64,000 bases of DNA from Grimontia indica (GTDB lineage Bacteria > Pseudomonadota > Gammaproteobacteria > Enterobacterales > Vibrionaceae), in the NCBI RefSeq assembly GCF_000333895.2, contig NZ_ANFM02000006.1, positions 186,001-250,000 of the forward strand, given 5' to 3'. Below, piece by piece: positions 25,457 through 35,328 of the stretch. The notes beneath the pieces were generated by a model, which was not told the DNA's origin, ran no database searches, and was given only the letters and a program-made list of their open reading frames with translations. Position 1 is the stretch's first letter. Every line of letters begins with the position of its first letter. The position numbers and the translations under genes are program-made.

Positions 25457-26782
25457 TTATTCTTCCGCAGGCTTTTTCTTCTTAACAGCAAACACTTGTT
25501 CACCAACAGCCACACCTTGGTAGAAGCTCTTGTTACGCTTCTTAGGTGCTGCTGCTTTCTTCTCTGAAGGCTTGCCAGTTTTCTTCTTGTGCTGTGGCTT
25601 CTTGCTAAAGGTTTTCTTTTTCTTCGGAGCCAGGCCTTTGAACTTGCCTTCAAGGCCTTCGAAAGTCACGAAGCTCATGCGCTTATCGAGGAAACCTTCA
25701 ATGCTCTTGAAGCTGTTCCAGTCTTTAGGGCCTACGAAAGAAATCGCGATGCCTTTGTTACCTGCTCGACCAGTACGGCCGATACGGTGAACATATTCTT
25801 CAGCATGTTTTGGCATGTCGAAGTTCACCACGTGAGATACGTTTGAGATATCCAAACCACGTGAGGCGACATCTGTCGTTACCATCACTTTATGGAGGCC
25901 ACGTTCAAATTCGTTCATGATGCGGTTACGCGCGCTTTGGCTCAGATCACCGCTCAGAGCAACGGCTTTAATACCACGGTCAGCGAACACTTTAGCCAAA
26001 CGATCTGTATCCGCGCGGGTCGCGGTGAAGATCATCATTTGCTGGTACTGCTCTTCTTCCATGACTCGATCGAGCAAGGCTTGTTTGTGGTCAAGATGGT
26101 CACAAAGGAAAAGACGTTGTTCGATGTCTTTGTGCTCTTCATTCACAAAGCCAATTGCAACACGCTTTGGCTCTTTGAGCATGTCAGCAGCAATCTCGTT
26201 AACTTGCTGGTGATCCAGAGTTGCAGAGAACATCAGCGTTTGACGGCGACGATGGTTGGCCGCGTTATTGATCGCTTCGAGTTGCGGAGCAAAACCCAGG
26301 TCTAACATACGGTCTGCTTCATCTAGGATGAGCAATTCCAAACCTTCCAGCGTCAAGTGACGGTGTTCCAGGTGGTCCGCCAAACGGCCTGGGGTTGCAA
26401 CGATAAACGCAGGATCTTTACGGAATTCTTTTGCTTGGTCGTTAAAGTTTTCACCACCAAGGATCAGCATGCCTTTGTATTGGGTGCCAGCCAGCAGTTT
26501 ACGCAGTTCACCATAAACCTGTTTTGCCAACTCACGGGTTGGTGCAAGAACTACAACACGTGGACCAGAACGGCTGAATGCTTTACCGCGCATCACGCGC
26601 TGCAATGCAGGCAGGAGGAAAGCCAGGGTTTTACCTGATCCGGTTTTAGACGACGCCAGCAGATCTTTGCCTGCACAAACGACAGGAATGGCAGAAGCCT
26701 GCACATCAGTCGGGGTACTAAAGCCCCAAAGTTCCATCGTTTTAAGAAGGCGTTTATCTAAACCCAGGTCTTCAAATTGCAA
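25457..26782 (-). CDS. DEAD-box ATP-dependent RNA helicase
   Basis: 441 residues. Motifs in order: Q-motif GFSTPTDVQASAIP, Walker A SSKTGSGKT, APTRELAKQV, GG, VATPGRLADHL, DEAD in LILDEADRMLD, SAT, MIFTATRADTDRLAKV, VTTDVASRGLDI and HRIGRTGRAG. The last 75 residues are a lysine-rich tail typical of ribosome-assembly or cold-shock helicases. It resembles the SrmB/RhlE-type group, but I do not assign a symbol. Probable role is unwinding rRNA or mRNA structure. The 200-bp gap to the Nudix gene must hold both divergent promoters. Confidence 0.93.
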   Translation of the reverse strand: MQFEDLGLDKRLLKTMELWGFSTPTDVQASAIPVVCAGKDLLASSKTGSGKTLAFLLPALQRVMRGKAFSRSGPRVVVLAPTRELAKQVYGELRKLLAGTQYKGMLILGGENFNDQAKEFRKDPAFIVATPGRLADHLEHRHLTLEGLELLILDEADRMLDLGFAPQLEAINNAANHRRRQTLMFSATLDHQQVNEIAADMLKEPKRVAIGFVNEEHKDIEQRLFLCDHLDHKQALLDRVMEEEQYQQMMIFTATRADTDRLAKVFADRGIKAVALSGDLSQSARNRIMNEFERGLHKVMVTTDVASRGLDISNVSHVVNFDMPKHAEEYVHRIGRTGRAGNKGIAISFVGPKDWNSFKSIEGFLDKRMSFVTFEGLEGKFKGLAPKKKKTFSKKPQHKKKTGKPSEKKAAAPKKRNKSFYQGVAVGEQVFAVKKKKPAEE

Positions 26783-26999
26783 GGTAATACTCCAGAATTA
26801 TCATCTATACAGAGAGTTACTGAGCCCACTTGGCGTTCCAACTCCCACAAAATTGGCGCGGATTCTACCATACTTCTGTAAATTGCCGCAGTTTTTATTG
26901 TGGTGGATCACATTTTTGCGTTGCCTAATCAACCAATCTTCTGCCTTTCACGGTATTGCAGATAGCGTAGTCGACAGCACTTCAATGGAATTTTCATCT

Positions 27000-27521
27000 A
27001 TGAACCAACCTAAACAACTCTTTGCCTGGAAACGATTCTCTCTTGAAGAGAGCGAACACACGCTGCCAAATGGTCTTGTGACCAATCACATCACTCTGGA
27101 GCATCCCGGCGCTGTTCTTATTCTTCCGATCGCAAACGATGGGAAATTAGTGATGATCCGCCAATACCGCCCTTCTATTCGCAGATGGATTTATGAATTT
27201 CCGGCAGGAACCCTCGAATCATCGGAATCACCCAATGTTTGCGCACAGCGAGAATTGGCAGAAGAAGCTCAATTACAGGCCGATGAATGGCACGCTATTG
27301 GTGAGTCTCTTCCCGCACCGGGCTTTTGCAATGAAACCCAGTACCTGTTTGTTGCTAAACAGCTATCCCCCTGCGCGGCAGAGATGGATGACGATGAAGT
27401 CATTGAAGTGGTGCATTTTACCGTCGATGAAGTCAAACGACTGATTGCAGAAAATGAAATTCAGGACAGCAAAACCATCGTTGCGTTTTGCCGTGCACAA
27501 TTACTGGGACTGATCACATAG
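27000..27521 (+). CDS. Nudix hydrolase, ADP-ribose pyrophosphatase-like
   Basis: 173 residues. The Nudix box is GTLESSESPNVCAQRELAEE followed by AQL, matching G-x5-E-x7-R-E-x2-E-E except that the usual Gly after EE is replaced. The preceding VMIRQYRPSIRRWIYEFPAGT segment is the hallmark of ADP-ribose/NudF-like enzymes. The frame is open about 110 codons upstream, but that lies in the helicase promoter region. The ATG at 27000 gives normal family length, with the alternative five codons earlier having no better ribosome site. Hydrolyses nucleoside diphosphate derivatives. Confidence 0.88.
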   Translation: MNQPKQLFAWKRFSLEESEHTLPNGLVTNHITLEHPGAVLILPIANDGKLVMIRQYRPSIRRWIYEFPAGTLESSESPNVCAQRELAEEAQLQADEWHAIGESLPAPGFCNETQYLFVAKQLSPCAAEMDDDEVIEVVHFTVDEVKRLIAENEIQDSKTIVAFCRAQLLGLIT

Positions 27522-27605
27522 AGCACTCATTAACAGTGGCTTAACATTGACATCCGACCAGTTGAAAATTAGGGTGATTTCATCTTTCCTCTTCAAGGAC
27601 GAAGC

Positions 27606-28082
27606 ATGAAACAGACTCTCGCCCACGCCAACCGCATGCTTAAGCTGTTTGGCTTCTTCAAAGTTCCTCTGATTTGGTACTGCCGCCCCAAGATCTTGGT
27701 GTTGAACGAAGAACAAGTTCAAATCCGTATTCCGCTCAAGCGCAAAACCAAGAACCATCTCAATAGCATGTATTTTGGAACACTAGCAGTTGGCGCTGAC
27801 GTTGCCGGTGGCTTTATGGCAATGAGTAAAGCAGAATCCCGTGGAAAGAAAATTTCGCTGGCTTTTAAGGCTGTCACGGGGGAATTTCTGAAACGCCCGG
27901 AAGCAGATGTTATTTTCACCTGCAATGACGGCCAGTTAATCGACGACATGCTGGATCAAACCATGGCAACCGGGGAACGCGTTAATCAACCCGTCCGAAT
28001 CACTGCCACATGTCCTTCCTTACATGGCGACGAACCAATGGCTGTGTTTGACCTAACCTTGTCTGTCAAAGCTGTGGGATGA
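27606..28082 (+). CDS. DUF4442 hotdog-fold protein
   Basis: 158 residues. The segment KRKTKNHLNSMYFGTLAVGADVAGGFMA resembles the hotdog helix of the PaaI/YiiD-like DUF4442 family, with NH-x-NSMYFG in the place of the usual active-site Asn/Asp region. Members are often annotated as putative acyl-CoA thioesterases or acetyltransferase partners, without firm proof. CAAGGACG precedes the ATG. The gene stands alone between the Nudix gene and nhaA. Confidence 0.8.
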   Translation: MKQTLAHANRMLKLFGFFKVPLIWYCRPKILVLNEEQVQIRIPLKRKTKNHLNSMYFGTLAVGADVAGGFMAMSKAESRGKKISLAFKAVTGEFLKRPEADVIFTCNDGQLIDDMLDQTMATGERVNQPVRITATCPSLHGDEPMAVFDLTLSVKAVG

Positions 28083-28217
28083 TCAATTAGTTGCACTAAA
28101 GGTCGATCTGTCTAGCTTCTATCACAAATTTCTCTCATATCCATGGGGCAGACTTTGCCCTTTTCTCTTTTTACTCATTAGACTTAAGTAGTATTAAAAG
28201 ATATCGGGAGAAGCATT

Positions 28218-29420
28218 TTGAACAAAAAGCTAGTCGATTTTTTTCAGCTCGATACAGCGCCCGGTATCATCCTGATTGCCTCTGCATTTTTGGCTTTAAT
28301 AATCGCAAACTCGCCCCTCGCTCATTTCTATCTCGCACTTCTCGATACACCGATACATTTCAAAGTGGGATCGTTGGATATCGAAAAGAATCTTCTGCTT
28401 TGGATTAACGATGGCCTGATGGCCATCTTTTTCCTTTTAATCGGTTTGGAAGTGAAACGAGAGCTGATTCAAGGCGCCCTCAGAACCCGCTCCCGAGCTA
28501 TGTTTCCCGTGGTTGCAGCCATTGGCGGTATGGTTGTTCCGATTTTGTTCTTTGCCGTCTTTAACTACGATGATTCGAAAGCCATGCAAGGCTGGGCAAT
28601 TCCAGCCGCAACGGACATCGCCTTCACGCTCGGTGTGTTGGCATTATTTGGAAAACAATCGCCAGTCAGCTTAAAGGTTTTTCTATTGGCACTGGCAGTC
28701 ATCGATGACTTGGGGGCGGTTATTATTATCGCCCTTTTCTTTAGTAGCGATTTGTCTGTTATTGCCCTGTCTATCGCTGTGCTTGCCAGTGCAACGCTCT
28801 TTTACATGAATGCAAAAGGTGTCGCCCGCCTAACAGGATATTTGCTGGTCGGTGCAGTGTTATGGGTAGCGGTGTTGAAATCAGGCGTTCATGCAACAGT
28901 TGCCGGTGTCATACTGGGCTTTGCTATTCCGCTTCGTATTAAGCATCATCGCGTCCGCAGCCCTCTCCGTTATCTTGAACACGGTATACACCCTTGGAGT
29001 AGTTATTTGATACTACCAGCCTTCGCTTTTGCTAATTCGGGTGTGCCGCTGGATAACTTTAGCCTTGGTCTTTTGCTAGAACCCTTACCGCTGGGTATTA
29101 CCCTCGGCTTATTGCTCGGCAAACCCATCGGTATCTCATTGGCCTGCTTTATCTCGATTAGGATGGGTATTGCCAGCCTGCCCAAAGGGCTTCATTTTGC
29201 CCACATCATGGCAGCGTCGATTCTTTGCGGTATCGGTTTTACGATGTCCATATTCATAACTACTCTGGCGTTCCCGGGGACAGACAATCATGCGCTGGTT
29301 GATTTGTCGCGTATTGCCATATTTATCGGCTCGTTTCTGGCCTCTGTATTGGGCTACTTGGCGCTCAAGCAAACCTTCGAGCGGATTCCTCGTCACTCCT
29401 CAGAAGCAGAGCAGACTTAG
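28218..29420 (+). CDS. nhaA: Na+/H+ antiporter NhaA
   Basis: A 400-residue, 12-helix inner membrane antiporter that exports Na+ or Li+ in exchange for protons. The key tandem aspartates are in ALAVIDDLGAVIIIALFF. Other family blocks are LLWINDGLMAIFFLLIGLEVKREL, AAIGGMVVP, ATDIAFTLGVLALFG and GIGFTMSIFITTLAF. It starts with TTG, placed by GGGAGAAG 4-5 bases upstream. A marine habitat with high sodium fits its presence. Closed by an intrinsic terminator. Confidence 0.96.
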   Translation: MNKKLVDFFQLDTAPGIILIASAFLALIIANSPLAHFYLALLDTPIHFKVGSLDIEKNLLLWINDGLMAIFFLLIGLEVKRELIQGALRTRSRAMFPVVAAIGGMVVPILFFAVFNYDDSKAMQGWAIPAATDIAFTLGVLALFGKQSPVSLKVFLLALAVIDDLGAVIIIALFFSSDLSVIALSIAVLASATLFYMNAKGVARLTGYLLVGAVLWVAVLKSGVHATVAGVILGFAIPLRIKHHRVRSPLRYLEHGIHPWSSYLILPAFAFANSGVPLDNFSLGLLLEPLPLGITLGLLLGKPIGISLACFISIRMGIASLPKGLHFAHIMAASILCGIGFTMSIFITTLAFPGTDNHALVDLSRIAIFIGSFLASVLGYLALKQTFERIPRHSSEAEQT

Positions 29421-29451
29421 CTCTGACACATTACTGATATATCAATCAGTT

Positions 29452-29485
29452 AAAGCCCGTCAGAAGATCATTTGGCGGGCTTTTT
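29452..29485 (+). terminator. Intrinsic terminator of nhaA
   Basis: AAAGCCCG and CGGGCTTT with a run of T after the second arm; 16-nt loop. Confidence 0.8.
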
Positions 29486-29643
29486 CTGTTCTACAAAATC
29501 ATGAGATGCGTTTAGTAAAAGGTTAAAATTCTGCAACCCAGAATTATCCATTTCGTCATTGAAACAGATGAGGTATTGACTTTCACAGAGGCCGCTTTTA
29601 GTAAGGTTTAGGAAGAGAAATCTACCGACTTATCAACTGTTTT

Positions 29644-29669
29644 TGTGGATAAAAATTCCGTTATCCACA
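29644..29669. other. Two DnaA boxes in inverted arrangement
   Basis: TGTGGATAA and TTATCCACA, both perfect R1-type DnaA boxes, face each other across 8 bases in the A+T-rich gap between nhaA and the RND operon. A looser TTATCAACT lies 17 bp before. No replication gene is near. It may titrate or bind DnaA or be accidental. The rest of the 29486-29780 gap shows nothing recognisable. Confidence 0.5.
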
Positions 29670-29780
29670 AGCGAAACATAAGCGTAATGCATTGTTTTCA
29701 TTTAATTATTTATATGACAAGTAATTACAGACAAATGAAATAAATTTTTTCTGTGTGATTTTTAGCACTATTTTCAAATG

Positions 29781-29810
29781 AAAAATGCCTGCATTATGCA
29801 GGCATTTTTA
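29781..29810. terminator. Intrinsic terminator of the RND efflux operon
   Basis: AAAAATGCCTGCA-TTA-TGCAGGCATTTTT: 13-bp stem with 3-nt loop, 17 bp past the permease stop codon on the minus strand. Confidence 0.9.
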
Positions 29811-29825
29811 TGGGTGAAATCGTGC

Positions 29826-32800
29826 TTAGGCAGGATGATATTTTATCTTGTAGAAGATCCGGTAAAGTACCGGCACCACAATCAAGGTCAACACCGTTGC
29901 AAATCCCAAACCGAACATGATGGTCACCGCCATCGGCTTGAAGAAAACATCAGGCAGCAGAGGCACCATACCAAGCACGGTAGTAATTGCCGCCATGCAT
30001 ACTGGACGAACCCGGCTCACAGCAGCGTCAACAATCGCATTGTAATGGTCTTTCCCGCTCTCCATTTCAATATTGATTTGGTCAATCAAGACGATACCGT
30101 TTTTGATCAACATCCCTGAAAGGCTTAAGAAGCCCAATAAAGCCATAAAGCCGAATGGGGTATCCAGTAATAACAAACCTGTCGTTACACCAATGACCGC
30201 CAATGGCACTGTCAACCAGACAATCAGCGAATCTTTCACTGAGTTGAACAGCACAACAGTGACCAGGAACATGAACAGGTAGCCCATTGGCATGGTAGTA
30301 AACAGGCTTTCCTGCGCTTCACCAGATGATTCATACTCACCACCCCACTCTATGTAATAGCCTTTAGGCAGCTCAATCTCTTCCACCAAAGGTTGAATAC
30401 GTTTTTGTAGCGTCGCCGCTGTCACTTCATCCTGAAGCGGATCAGGGTCGGCCAATACTGTTAGAGTGCGTTTACGGTTTTCACGCATGATGAGTGGATC
30501 TTCCCAAATCAGGTCATAACCCAAAATCACCTGCTGCAATGGAATGTAATCTTTCAGCACAGGGCTCCAGATCTTCATTCCTTCAATGGTCTTCACATCA
30601 ACGCGCTCTTGCTCTGGTAAACGTGTCACGATCGGCATCAATGTCGTGCCATCACGATAAACACCAACATTCAGACCCGAGAAGGTCATCATAAGCAGTT
30701 CATCAACGTCTCTTTTGGTAATACCGTAACGACGCGCCTGACTTTCGTTGAATTGTGGCTCGAGAATCTTGGTCCGTTCACGCCAGTCATGTCGCACGTT
30801 TACTGCATCCGGGTCTGCATTCAGGATGTCAGTTACTTGAGCGGCTATCGTACGCAGAATGGTTGGGTCAGCACCTAAGATACGCGCTTCAATTTTCGAC
30901 CCGGAAGAAGGCCCTAATTCAATGCGCTTCAGCTTGTATTGGATATTCGGGAAATCGGCATCAATATGCTCACGAATCGACGCCATAGTTGGCACCACTG
31001 ATTCGTAATCTTTGACACGAATAATCACTTCACCATAAGCCGAGTAACTTTTCTCCGGCGCATAGGTCAACATAAAGCGCTGAACACCCTTACCAGAACT
31101 GGTGTTTACATACTCGACATTAGGTTGTTCAAGAATCCAGGACTCCAACTCAATCAGCGTTTCTTCTGTGGCGCGGATATCGGTTCCTTCTGGCATCCAA
31201 ACATCGACCATAAACATTGGCGTGGTAGAAGATGGGAAGAAAGACTGCTTCAACAGAGTGAAGCCATATAGCGCTGCCACCAATGCGCCCACCAAAATGA
31301 TCATGGTTAAGTAAGCGCGCTTCATGCAGATATCCAAGAACTTTTTGTAAACCACAAACAACATACCGTTGTAGGGGTCTTCCATGGCTTTGCCGTCTTC
31401 CATGTTCTCTTCTTTAAAGAACAAACTGGCAAAAAATGGCGTCAATGTAATTGCGGTAAACCAGCTCAGCATCAAAGAGATCAACAGCACTGAGAATAAG
31501 GTGCCACAGTACTCACCAGTAGAGTCATCTGACAAACCAATTGGCGCAAATGCAGTCACGGCAATCACTGTTGCGCCCAGTAACGGCCATTTTGTTTGCG
31601 TGACGATATCGGATGCCGCTTCTATCCGCGTTCGCCCTTTCTTTAACCCTATAAGTATCCCTTCCACCACCACTATGGCGTTGTCCACCAGCATACCGAG
31701 AGCGATAACCAAAGCACCTAGGGAAATACGTTGAAGGTCGATAGCGAAGTACTTCATGAAGATGAACGTACCGAGCACGGTAAGCAGAAGAATCAAACCA
31801 ATCAGCAGACCTGAACGCAAACCCATGAAGAAGAGAAGGACGATGATAACAATCGCCACAGCCTGACCCAACGACACCACAAAGCCCTTAACTGAGGTAT
31901 CGACTTCCACTGGCTGCGCGTAAACCACCCCTATATCTATGCCAATTGGCTGGTTCTCTTTTAATTCGGCCAATCGTCGTTCCAAACGTTCGCCCACTTC
32001 CACAACGTTAACGCCGTCGGCAAACGACACGCCAAGGTGCAGTGCCTGTTGACCGTTGTACATTAAGACATTGGTGGGTACTTCCTGATAACCGCGCTTA
32101 ATGTCCGCCACGTCTTTCAGGTAGATAAGTTCCTGTGAACCCGCCTCATTGAGGATAAGGTTACCGAGTTCTTCAACACTTTCGAACTCACCCGTGGGGT
32201 GAATGCGAAGGTATTCGTCCCCGTGACGCAATGCACCAGCACTGGATACGATGTTCTGCGTCGCCAGCAAACTATCAAGGGTATCCGGTGAAATACCCAG
32301 ATTTGAAAGCCTTCTCATCGACATTTCAATGAACACTTGCTCTTGCTGGGTACCTGTTACCTGAACCTTGCCGACGCCATCAACCAGTTCCAAATCCCGG
32401 CGAAGAAAGTCGACATAGTCAGACAGTTCCTTATAGGAATACCCCTCCCCCGTAATGGCGAGTAATACGCCGAATACATCACCGAAATCGTCAATGACCT
32501 GAGGGTCACCAACGCCAGGAGGTAGGCTACTTCTAACGTCATTGACCTTACGACGCAGTTCATCCCATATCTGTGGTAAGTCGTCTGGGCCGTAGTTGTT
32601 TTTCATTGTTACGGTGATCTGTGATAAACCACGGCTCGAAATCGACCTTACTTCGTCGACATACACTAATTGTTGAACGGCTTTTTCAAGTGGGTAGGTC
32701 ACTTCCTCTTCTACTTGTTGAGGCGTCGCTCCCGGGTAGCTAGTAATGACCAAAGCATCTTTCAGTGTGAAAGCGGGATCTTCCAATCGTCCAAGACCAA

Positions 32801-32894
32801 AGAATGAAGTGGTACCGCCGATCAGAAATATCAGCGTCAGCATCCAACTGATGATCTTGTTATTGATAAAGTAGCTGGCTACGGTCTGTTTCAT
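29826..32894 (-). CDS. RND-family efflux permease
   Basis: 1022 residues with the AcrB-type architecture: one N-terminal helix, a large periplasmic porter domain, six helices, a second porter domain and five more helices. Proton-relay TM4 reads GMLVDNAIVVVEG, so the usual second Asp of LVDD is Asn here. GATPQQVEEEVTYPLEKAVQQL and the PMAVTIMFGLGFATVLTL end are typical. The ATG overlaps the stop of the upstream adaptor by one base. With two adaptor genes before it, the operon resembles tandem-adaptor RND systems of vibrios such as VexIJK, which export bile salts and detergents. No TolC gene is present here; the shared TolC elsewhere would complete it. Confidence 0.93.
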   Translation of the reverse strand: MKQTVASYFINNKIISWMLTLIFLIGGTTSFFGLGRLEDPAFTLKDALVITSYPGATPQQVEEEVTYPLEKAVQQLVYVDEVRSISSRGLSQITVTMKNNYGPDDLPQIWDELRRKVNDVRSSLPPGVGDPQVIDDFGDVFGVLLAITGEGYSYKELSDYVDFLRRDLELVDGVGKVQVTGTQQEQVFIEMSMRRLSNLGISPDTLDSLLATQNIVSSAGALRHGDEYLRIHPTGEFESVEELGNLILNEAGSQELIYLKDVADIKRGYQEVPTNVLMYNGQQALHLGVSFADGVNVVEVGERLERRLAELKENQPIGIDIGVVYAQPVEVDTSVKGFVVSLGQAVAIVIIVLLFFMGLRSGLLIGLILLLTVLGTFIFMKYFAIDLQRISLGALVIALGMLVDNAIVVVEGILIGLKKGRTRIEAASDIVTQTKWPLLGATVIAVTAFAPIGLSDDSTGEYCGTLFSVLLISLMLSWFTAITLTPFFASLFFKEENMEDGKAMEDPYNGMLFVVYKKFLDICMKRAYLTMIILVGALVAALYGFTLLKQSFFPSSTTPMFMVDVWMPEGTDIRATEETLIELESWILEQPNVEYVNTSSGKGVQRFMLTYAPEKSYSAYGEVIIRVKDYESVVPTMASIREHIDADFPNIQYKLKRIELGPSSGSKIEARILGADPTILRTIAAQVTDILNADPDAVNVRHDWRERTKILEPQFNESQARRYGITKRDVDELLMMTFSGLNVGVYRDGTTLMPIVTRLPEQERVDVKTIEGMKIWSPVLKDYIPLQQVILGYDLIWEDPLIMRENRKRTLTVLADPDPLQDEVTAATLQKRIQPLVEEIELPKGYYIEWGGEYESSGEAQESLFTTMPMGYLFMFLVTVVLFNSVKDSLIVWLTVPLAVIGVTTGLLLLDTPFGFMALLGFLSLSGMLIKNGIVLIDQINIEMESGKDHYNAIVDAAVSRVRPVCMAAITTVLGMVPLLPDVFFKPMAVTIMFGLGFATVLTLIVVPVLYRIFYKIKYHPA

Positions 32895-33991
32895 CAGTTG
32901 ATTTCCTTATTCGCAACGATATTGACTGACTGCCCGGCACGAAGGCGGTTCACACCTTCAGAGACCACTTTGTCTCCCCGCTCTAAGCCACTGGTGACCA
33001 AGACGCCTGTCGGCGTGAGTTCACCCACTTTCACCTTGCGTTTCTCAACTGTGTTGTCAGCGCCAACGACCCATACAAATTTGTTGGAAGGATCGAGCGC
33101 ATCACCATCTTCGTTGAAGACCGTTTCCATCGGGATTTCAACCTGGCTTGCTCTATCGTTGTACAGCCCAAGCTCTTCAACCACTACTTCAACCGTCATA
33201 CCATCCAAAATGAACTTGTCTTCCGGCATTGGCATGGTCAGTGTCACCATGAAAGAGCCTGTTTCAGGATCCGGCTGTGCCGTAAACTCTTTCACTGATG
33301 CACGGTACTCTTTGCCATCTTCTGTTCTGACATGGGGACGAATGGTTGCGTTGTTCTCTTCACGGGTTTTACCACCATGTTTGGAGAACAGTACATCCGG
33401 CACCTGAATGCGGATATCAACCTGGGTAGCATCATGAATGTTCAAAATACTCTGCCCTATACCCACGTTTTCGAATTGCTGAACTGGAACACGGCTGATA
33501 ACGCCGTCAACCGGCGCTTTGAGCTCGGTGTAAGAAAGCTTGAGCCTTGCCAATTCAAGTTCAGCTTTAGCAATTGCTCGCTGCGCACCGATTTCATCAA
33601 ATTGGGATTTTGCCAGTAAGCCTTTGTCTACCAACGGTTTGGAGCGTCGATATTGGCTATCCACCACATCGAATCTTGCTTTCGCATTGTCGACCTGCAG
33701 TTTGTAGTCTGTCGGATCCAAGGTCGCCAGCACGGTATCCTTCTTAACGATATCCCCTGCTTTTACGTTGATCTTATTGATCTCGCCAGCGACAAGAAAC
33801 GAAAGTTCAGCTCTGTCTGCCGCTGCGGCAATGGCTGGGAAATGCAACTCACTACCCAGTGAGTCGTCGCCAATTTCCACGACATCAACATTCAGAAGTG
33901 CTTTTTCTTTGGACTGAGGCGCTTTGTCACACCCCGAAAGGGACAACGCCAATGCTGTCATTGCCACGGTAAGGCCGATTGGATTTTTCAT
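32894..33991 (-). CDS. RND periplasmic adaptor, second of two
   Basis: 365 residues starting MKNPIGLTVAMTALALSLSGC, a lipoprotein signal, so it is anchored in the inner membrane outer face. The lipoyl/hairpin part reads LSFLVAGEINKINVKAGDIVKKDTVLATLDPTDYKLQVDNAKARFD, followed by the beta-barrel and an end with VVSEGVNRLRAGQSV. The ATG is 1 base after the stop of the first adaptor; the longer frame would start inside that gene. It bridges the permease to the outer-membrane channel. Confidence 0.92.
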   Translation of the reverse strand: MKNPIGLTVAMTALALSLSGCDKAPQSKEKALLNVDVVEIGDDSLGSELHFPAIAAAADRAELSFLVAGEINKINVKAGDIVKKDTVLATLDPTDYKLQVDNAKARFDVVDSQYRRSKPLVDKGLLAKSQFDEIGAQRAIAKAELELARLKLSYTELKAPVDGVISRVPVQQFENVGIGQSILNIHDATQVDIRIQVPDVLFSKHGGKTREENNATIRPHVRTEDGKEYRASVKEFTAQPDPETGSFMVTLTMPMPEDKFILDGMTVEVVVEELGLYNDRASQVEIPMETVFNEDGDALDPSNKFVWVVGADNTVEKRKVKVGELTPTGVLVTSGLERGDKVVSEGVNRLRAGQSVNIVANKEIN

Positions 33992-33992
33992 A

Positions 33993-35030
33993 TTACAGTC
34001 CTCGCTCCTTAACCCACGGGAACACCACCATGCCCTCTTCAAGACTGGATAGACCGTTCACCACAATAACATCACCATTGTTTAGCCCAGCTTCGAGTTT
34101 GTTATCTTCACCCAGCTCAACCTGAACACGTGAAACCGCACCACTGTCGGCAACACGCCAGACATAGGTACCTGCATCACTGGCTTCCACAGCCGTTTCT
34201 GGCAATTTGTTGTGACTGGATGCAGTAATAGAAGTAAAGACTTGTGCTGCCATACCCGGCAGAACATTTACGTTCTCAGGCCGAGGCAAAGAGACGGTGA
34301 TGCGATAAGAAGCAGATGTCGCATCTGCTTCGGTATCGACTTCTTTGAAGTCAGCCTCAAACTCTTGATTTGGATACGCGTCAAACCGAATACGTGGCTT
34401 GGAGTGCGTAGAGTCGTTTTCTTGGTCAAAGAAGCTAATCAATCTTTCTGGCAGCTGGAAGCTCACGTTAATCACATCCTTAGTTTGGATATGCATAACA
34501 GGCTCCATGGCGTTGGCAAACTCGTTCTTCTCCTTCATACGCAGAGAAATCGTGCCGGTATAAGGCGCTTTAAGGGTGGTGTAATTAAAGTTTGATTGCG
34601 CCAAATCTAATCCAGCTTGAGCTTCATTTAAGCTGGATTTTGCTTTATCAAAATCCTGCGCGGAGATGACGTTAGTTTTCTTTAGTTTGACTGCGCGATC
34701 ATATTGCACCTTGGCGAGTTGGTAACTCGCTTTGGCTTTTTGCAGTAGAAGGCTGTATTCGTCTCTATCCAGCTCTGCAAGCGCATTACCTGTCACCACA
34801 TCCTGTCCCGCTACGACAGGAATATCGACAATTTCCCCTGCAACGCGGAAAGCGAGTACAGCTTCATCATCGGCTTCTACAGTACCCGGAAACTCACGAA
34901 CAACATCACTATCACCAATGGCGACTGTCATGAGCTTCGCGGGGCGGGCTTCAGGTTCAGGGATTGGGGGTTCTTCACTACAGCCGGTTAAGTAAAGGGA
35001 GACCAACGCCATTGATAGCGTTTTCTTCAT
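33993..35030 (-). CDS. RND periplasmic adaptor, first of two
   Basis: 345 residues with signal peptide and lipobox LYLTGCSEE. The family pattern is VLAFRVAGEIVDIPVVAGQDVVTGNALAELDRDEYSLLLQKAKASYQLAKVQYDRA, then the hairpin and TTLKAPYTGTISLRMKEKNEF. It shares only moderate likeness with the second adaptor, so the two probably form a mixed hexamer on the permease. The 300 bp before it (35031-35328) holds the operon promoter. No divergent TetR gene is adjacent, and no clear operator was seen. Confidence 0.92.
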   Translation of the reverse strand: MKKTLSMALVSLYLTGCSEEPPIPEPEARPAKLMTVAIGDSDVVREFPGTVEADDEAVLAFRVAGEIVDIPVVAGQDVVTGNALAELDRDEYSLLLQKAKASYQLAKVQYDRAVKLKKTNVISAQDFDKAKSSLNEAQAGLDLAQSNFNYTTLKAPYTGTISLRMKEKNEFANAMEPVMHIQTKDVINVSFQLPERLISFFDQENDSTHSKPRIRFDAYPNQEFEADFKEVDTEADATSASYRITVSLPRPENVNVLPGMAAQVFTSITASSHNKLPETAVEASDAGTYVWRVADSGAVSRVQVELGEDNKLEAGLNNGDVIVVNGLSSLEEGMVVFPWVKERGL

Positions 35031-35328
35031 GGTCGCGCTCCTTGCTTTGTGCCGCCAACGAATGGATATATTGACGGTATTAATGGGATGACTAGCATTT
35101 CATGCACTTTTGAAATAGTAGCCATTTCTATAACAACTGAACCTAGGTCTGAAGTCGAAAGTGATGAAATTTTGTTTAAATTCTGAGGATTGAGATAGGT
35201 AGCAGAAGTGAAGTCTGCAACAAGGTCACAACTCGACTTTCATAGCGTGACCTGAACTATTACTGATCTTGCACGTCTGTTTTTGTGTCCAAGCAACTCT
35301 ATAAACCGGATTTCTGCCAGTTTGCTTA

